A program made the position numbers and the translations under genes. Below, piece after piece: positions 13,021-13,868 of a stretch of DNA of 13,868 nt (the first letter of the stretch is position 1; each line of letters begins with the position of its first letter). Origin of the DNA: Acidobacteriota bacterium (GTDB taxonomy: Bacteria; Acidobacteriota; Blastocatellia; Pyrinomonadales; Pyrinomonadaceae); assembly GCA_963169175.1 (NCBI GenBank), contig CAUJFK010000132.1, forward strand, positions 1 through 13,868, written 5' to 3'. Under the pieces are notes generated by a model that was given only the letters and a program-made list of their open reading frames with translations, ran no database searches and was not told the origin of the DNA.

Positions 13021-13563
13021 TTATAGGCCGGAATGACGTGTGAAAGCTAGTGCATCCGACGAATGAAAGAAGACAAAATTGACGATAATACTCGTGTCGT
13101 CGTTGAGAAGAGCAGCCCTGACCGCATCCGCCGCAACAGGTGCAGCCTCGTGTTTTGGATAGCCAAATACACCGGTTGAGATCGACGGGAATGAGATAGT
13201 TGCAAGACCGTGTTCTGCAGCAAGCCTGATCGAGTTCGTGTAGCACGCGGCCAGAAGGTCCGTGTCGCGGCCATCGTTTCGGCCATAGATCGGGCCGACC
13301 GTATGAATGACGTATCGCGCTGGCAGTTCGCCTCCGGTTGTCATGACCGCCTGACCGGTTGGGAGGCCGTTGGGATATTCAGCCTTGCGGATCTCCCGGC
13401 ATTCCTCCAGAATTGACGGGCCGCCGCGTCGATGTATCGCTCCGTCAACGCCGCCGCCGCCCATCAAGGTCGAGTTCGCTGCATTGACGATGGCATCGAC
13501 CTTTTCGTCCGTGATATCTCCGACTTTTACGATCAGCCGTCCGTCAAGAAACGATTCGATCAT
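13021..13563 (-). CDS. Macro-domain protein, probable O-acetyl-ADP-ribose deacetylase (YmdB-like)
   Basis: This 180-aa protein is a single macro domain, the usual length for YmdB-type enzymes, which bind ADP-ribose and hydrolyse O-acetyl-ADP-ribose or remove ADP-ribose from proteins or nucleic acids. Seen are VGDITDEKVDAIVNAAN (14-30), the catalytic/ligand loop GGGGVDGAIHRRGG (35-48) with N27, N30 and D40, PTGQAVMTTGGELPARYVIH (68-87), and the phosphate loop SISTGVFGYP (127-136). All key residues are present, so it is probably active. It starts 9 nt after the stop of the preceding membrane-protein gene, suggesting co-transcription. The Shine-Dalgarno is weak. No toxin or ADP-ribosyltransferase gene is adjacent. 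Confidence 0.92.
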   Translation of the reverse strand: MIESFLDGRLIVKVGDITDEKVDAIVNAANSTLMGGGGVDGAIHRRGGPSILEECREIRKAEYPNGLPTGQAVMTTGGELPARYVIHTVGPIYGRNDGRDTDLLAACYTNSIRLAAEHGLATISFPSISTGVFGYPKHEAAPVAADAVRAALLNDDTSIIVNFVFFHSSDALAFTRHSGL

Positions 13564-13572
13564 CTGGAAAGC

Positions 13573-13868
13573 TTACAGTATTTCGCGCTTGTCCCTAAGC
13601 CGCCCAACCGGCATGAATCGGTAATGGAGAGCAACAAAACCCCCGAAGATCATGCCGCCGAGGGCGAGCATGCCGCCAACATACGTATAGTTAGAAAAAT
13701 TTCCAAGTCGAATGAGCCACCATAAAAAGCCGATCGCGCCGCCGCCCGCCGCGAAAAGTAAGGGTAGCCAAACAAACTGCAGAAGCGGACCTTTTGCACG
13801 GCCGGCGCGGTCGCTGAAGATCAATGGCTTGAACCTGTCGTACTCCCAAGCCGCCAGCCACAGCGCGG
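13573..13868 (-). CDS. Small membrane protein, 5' end beyond the window
   Basis: The frame stays open from the stop at 13573 to the right edge of the window, so at least 98 residues are present and the true start is probably outside. A TTG at 13824 is the only possible start inside the 5' part, but the upstream residues (A-L-W-L-A-A-W-E-Y-D-R-F-K-P) look like protein. Two clear membrane helices are visible, GPLLQFVWLPLLFAAGGGAIGFLWWLI and YTYVGGMLALGGMIFGGFVALHY in abbreviated terms (their cores lie about 13765-13705 and 13684-13625), and the tail RLRDKREIL is charged. I recognise no family. It precedes the macro-domain gene by 9 nt. Confidence 0.6.
   Translation of the reverse strand, partial: ALWLAAWEYDRFKPLIFSDRAGRAKGPLLQFVWLPLLFAAGGGAIGFLWWLIRLGNFSNYTYVGGMLALGGMIFGGFVALHYRFMPVGRLRDKREIL

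Overview
The window looks like chromosomal DNA of moderate-to-high GC from a Gram-negative, menaquinone-using bacterium. An acidobacterium of the Blastocatellia/Pyrinomonadaceae type is my best guess. The reasons are a MenG-type quinone methyltransferase, a TonB-family protein with an N-terminal zinc ribbon, a bacillithiol-system YtxJ protein, a DUF3417-type glucan phosphorylase, and many intergenic 'CACAAAG' and 'TTCGTG...CACGAA' repeats. The taxon is inferred; no rRNA or other decisive marker is present. All genes except the TonB-family gene lie on the minus strand, so transcription mostly runs from right to left.

Left block (1-3667): a minus-strand cluster reading dppB-like permease, dppC-like permease, pxpB, pxpC, then the first 13 codons of pxpA (1-40), cut by the window edge. 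This is a complete 5-oxoprolinase (PxpABC) gene set placed behind two peptide-type ABC permeases, which suggests uptake of an oxoproline- or peptide-related substrate coupled to ring opening. No substrate-binding protein or ATPase for the transporter is visible. Two copies of a ~127-bp hairpin-forming repeat lie in this block: one upstream of dppB and one in the gap between pxpC and pxpA.

Centre-left (3956-5989): an exported M16-family protein that lacks the HxxEH zinc site, followed with no intervening base by menG. A 458-bp divergent intergenic region carrying a diverged repeat copy separates it from the TonB-family gene (6448-7773, plus strand), which has a recognisable promoter and an intrinsic terminator.

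Centre (7774-9387): repeat-rich, gene-poor DNA with two small minus-strand genes, a DUF6335-like acidic protein with a near-perfect Shine-Dalgarno and a 90-aa zinc-ribbon protein that may be translated from a leaderless mRNA. Around them lie a 98-bp hairpin element, a three-arm palindromic cluster and a degenerate GTGCGGGCTTC tandem repeat.

Right (9388-13868): a tight minus-strand operon of glgP (alpha-glucan phosphorylase), a multi-pass membrane protein, ytxJ and a DUF971 gene, joined by overlaps or a 6-nt gap. Upstream of it are a macro-domain protein and a small membrane protein whose reading frame runs off the right edge. I see no phage, CRISPR, transposase, rRNA or tRNA.
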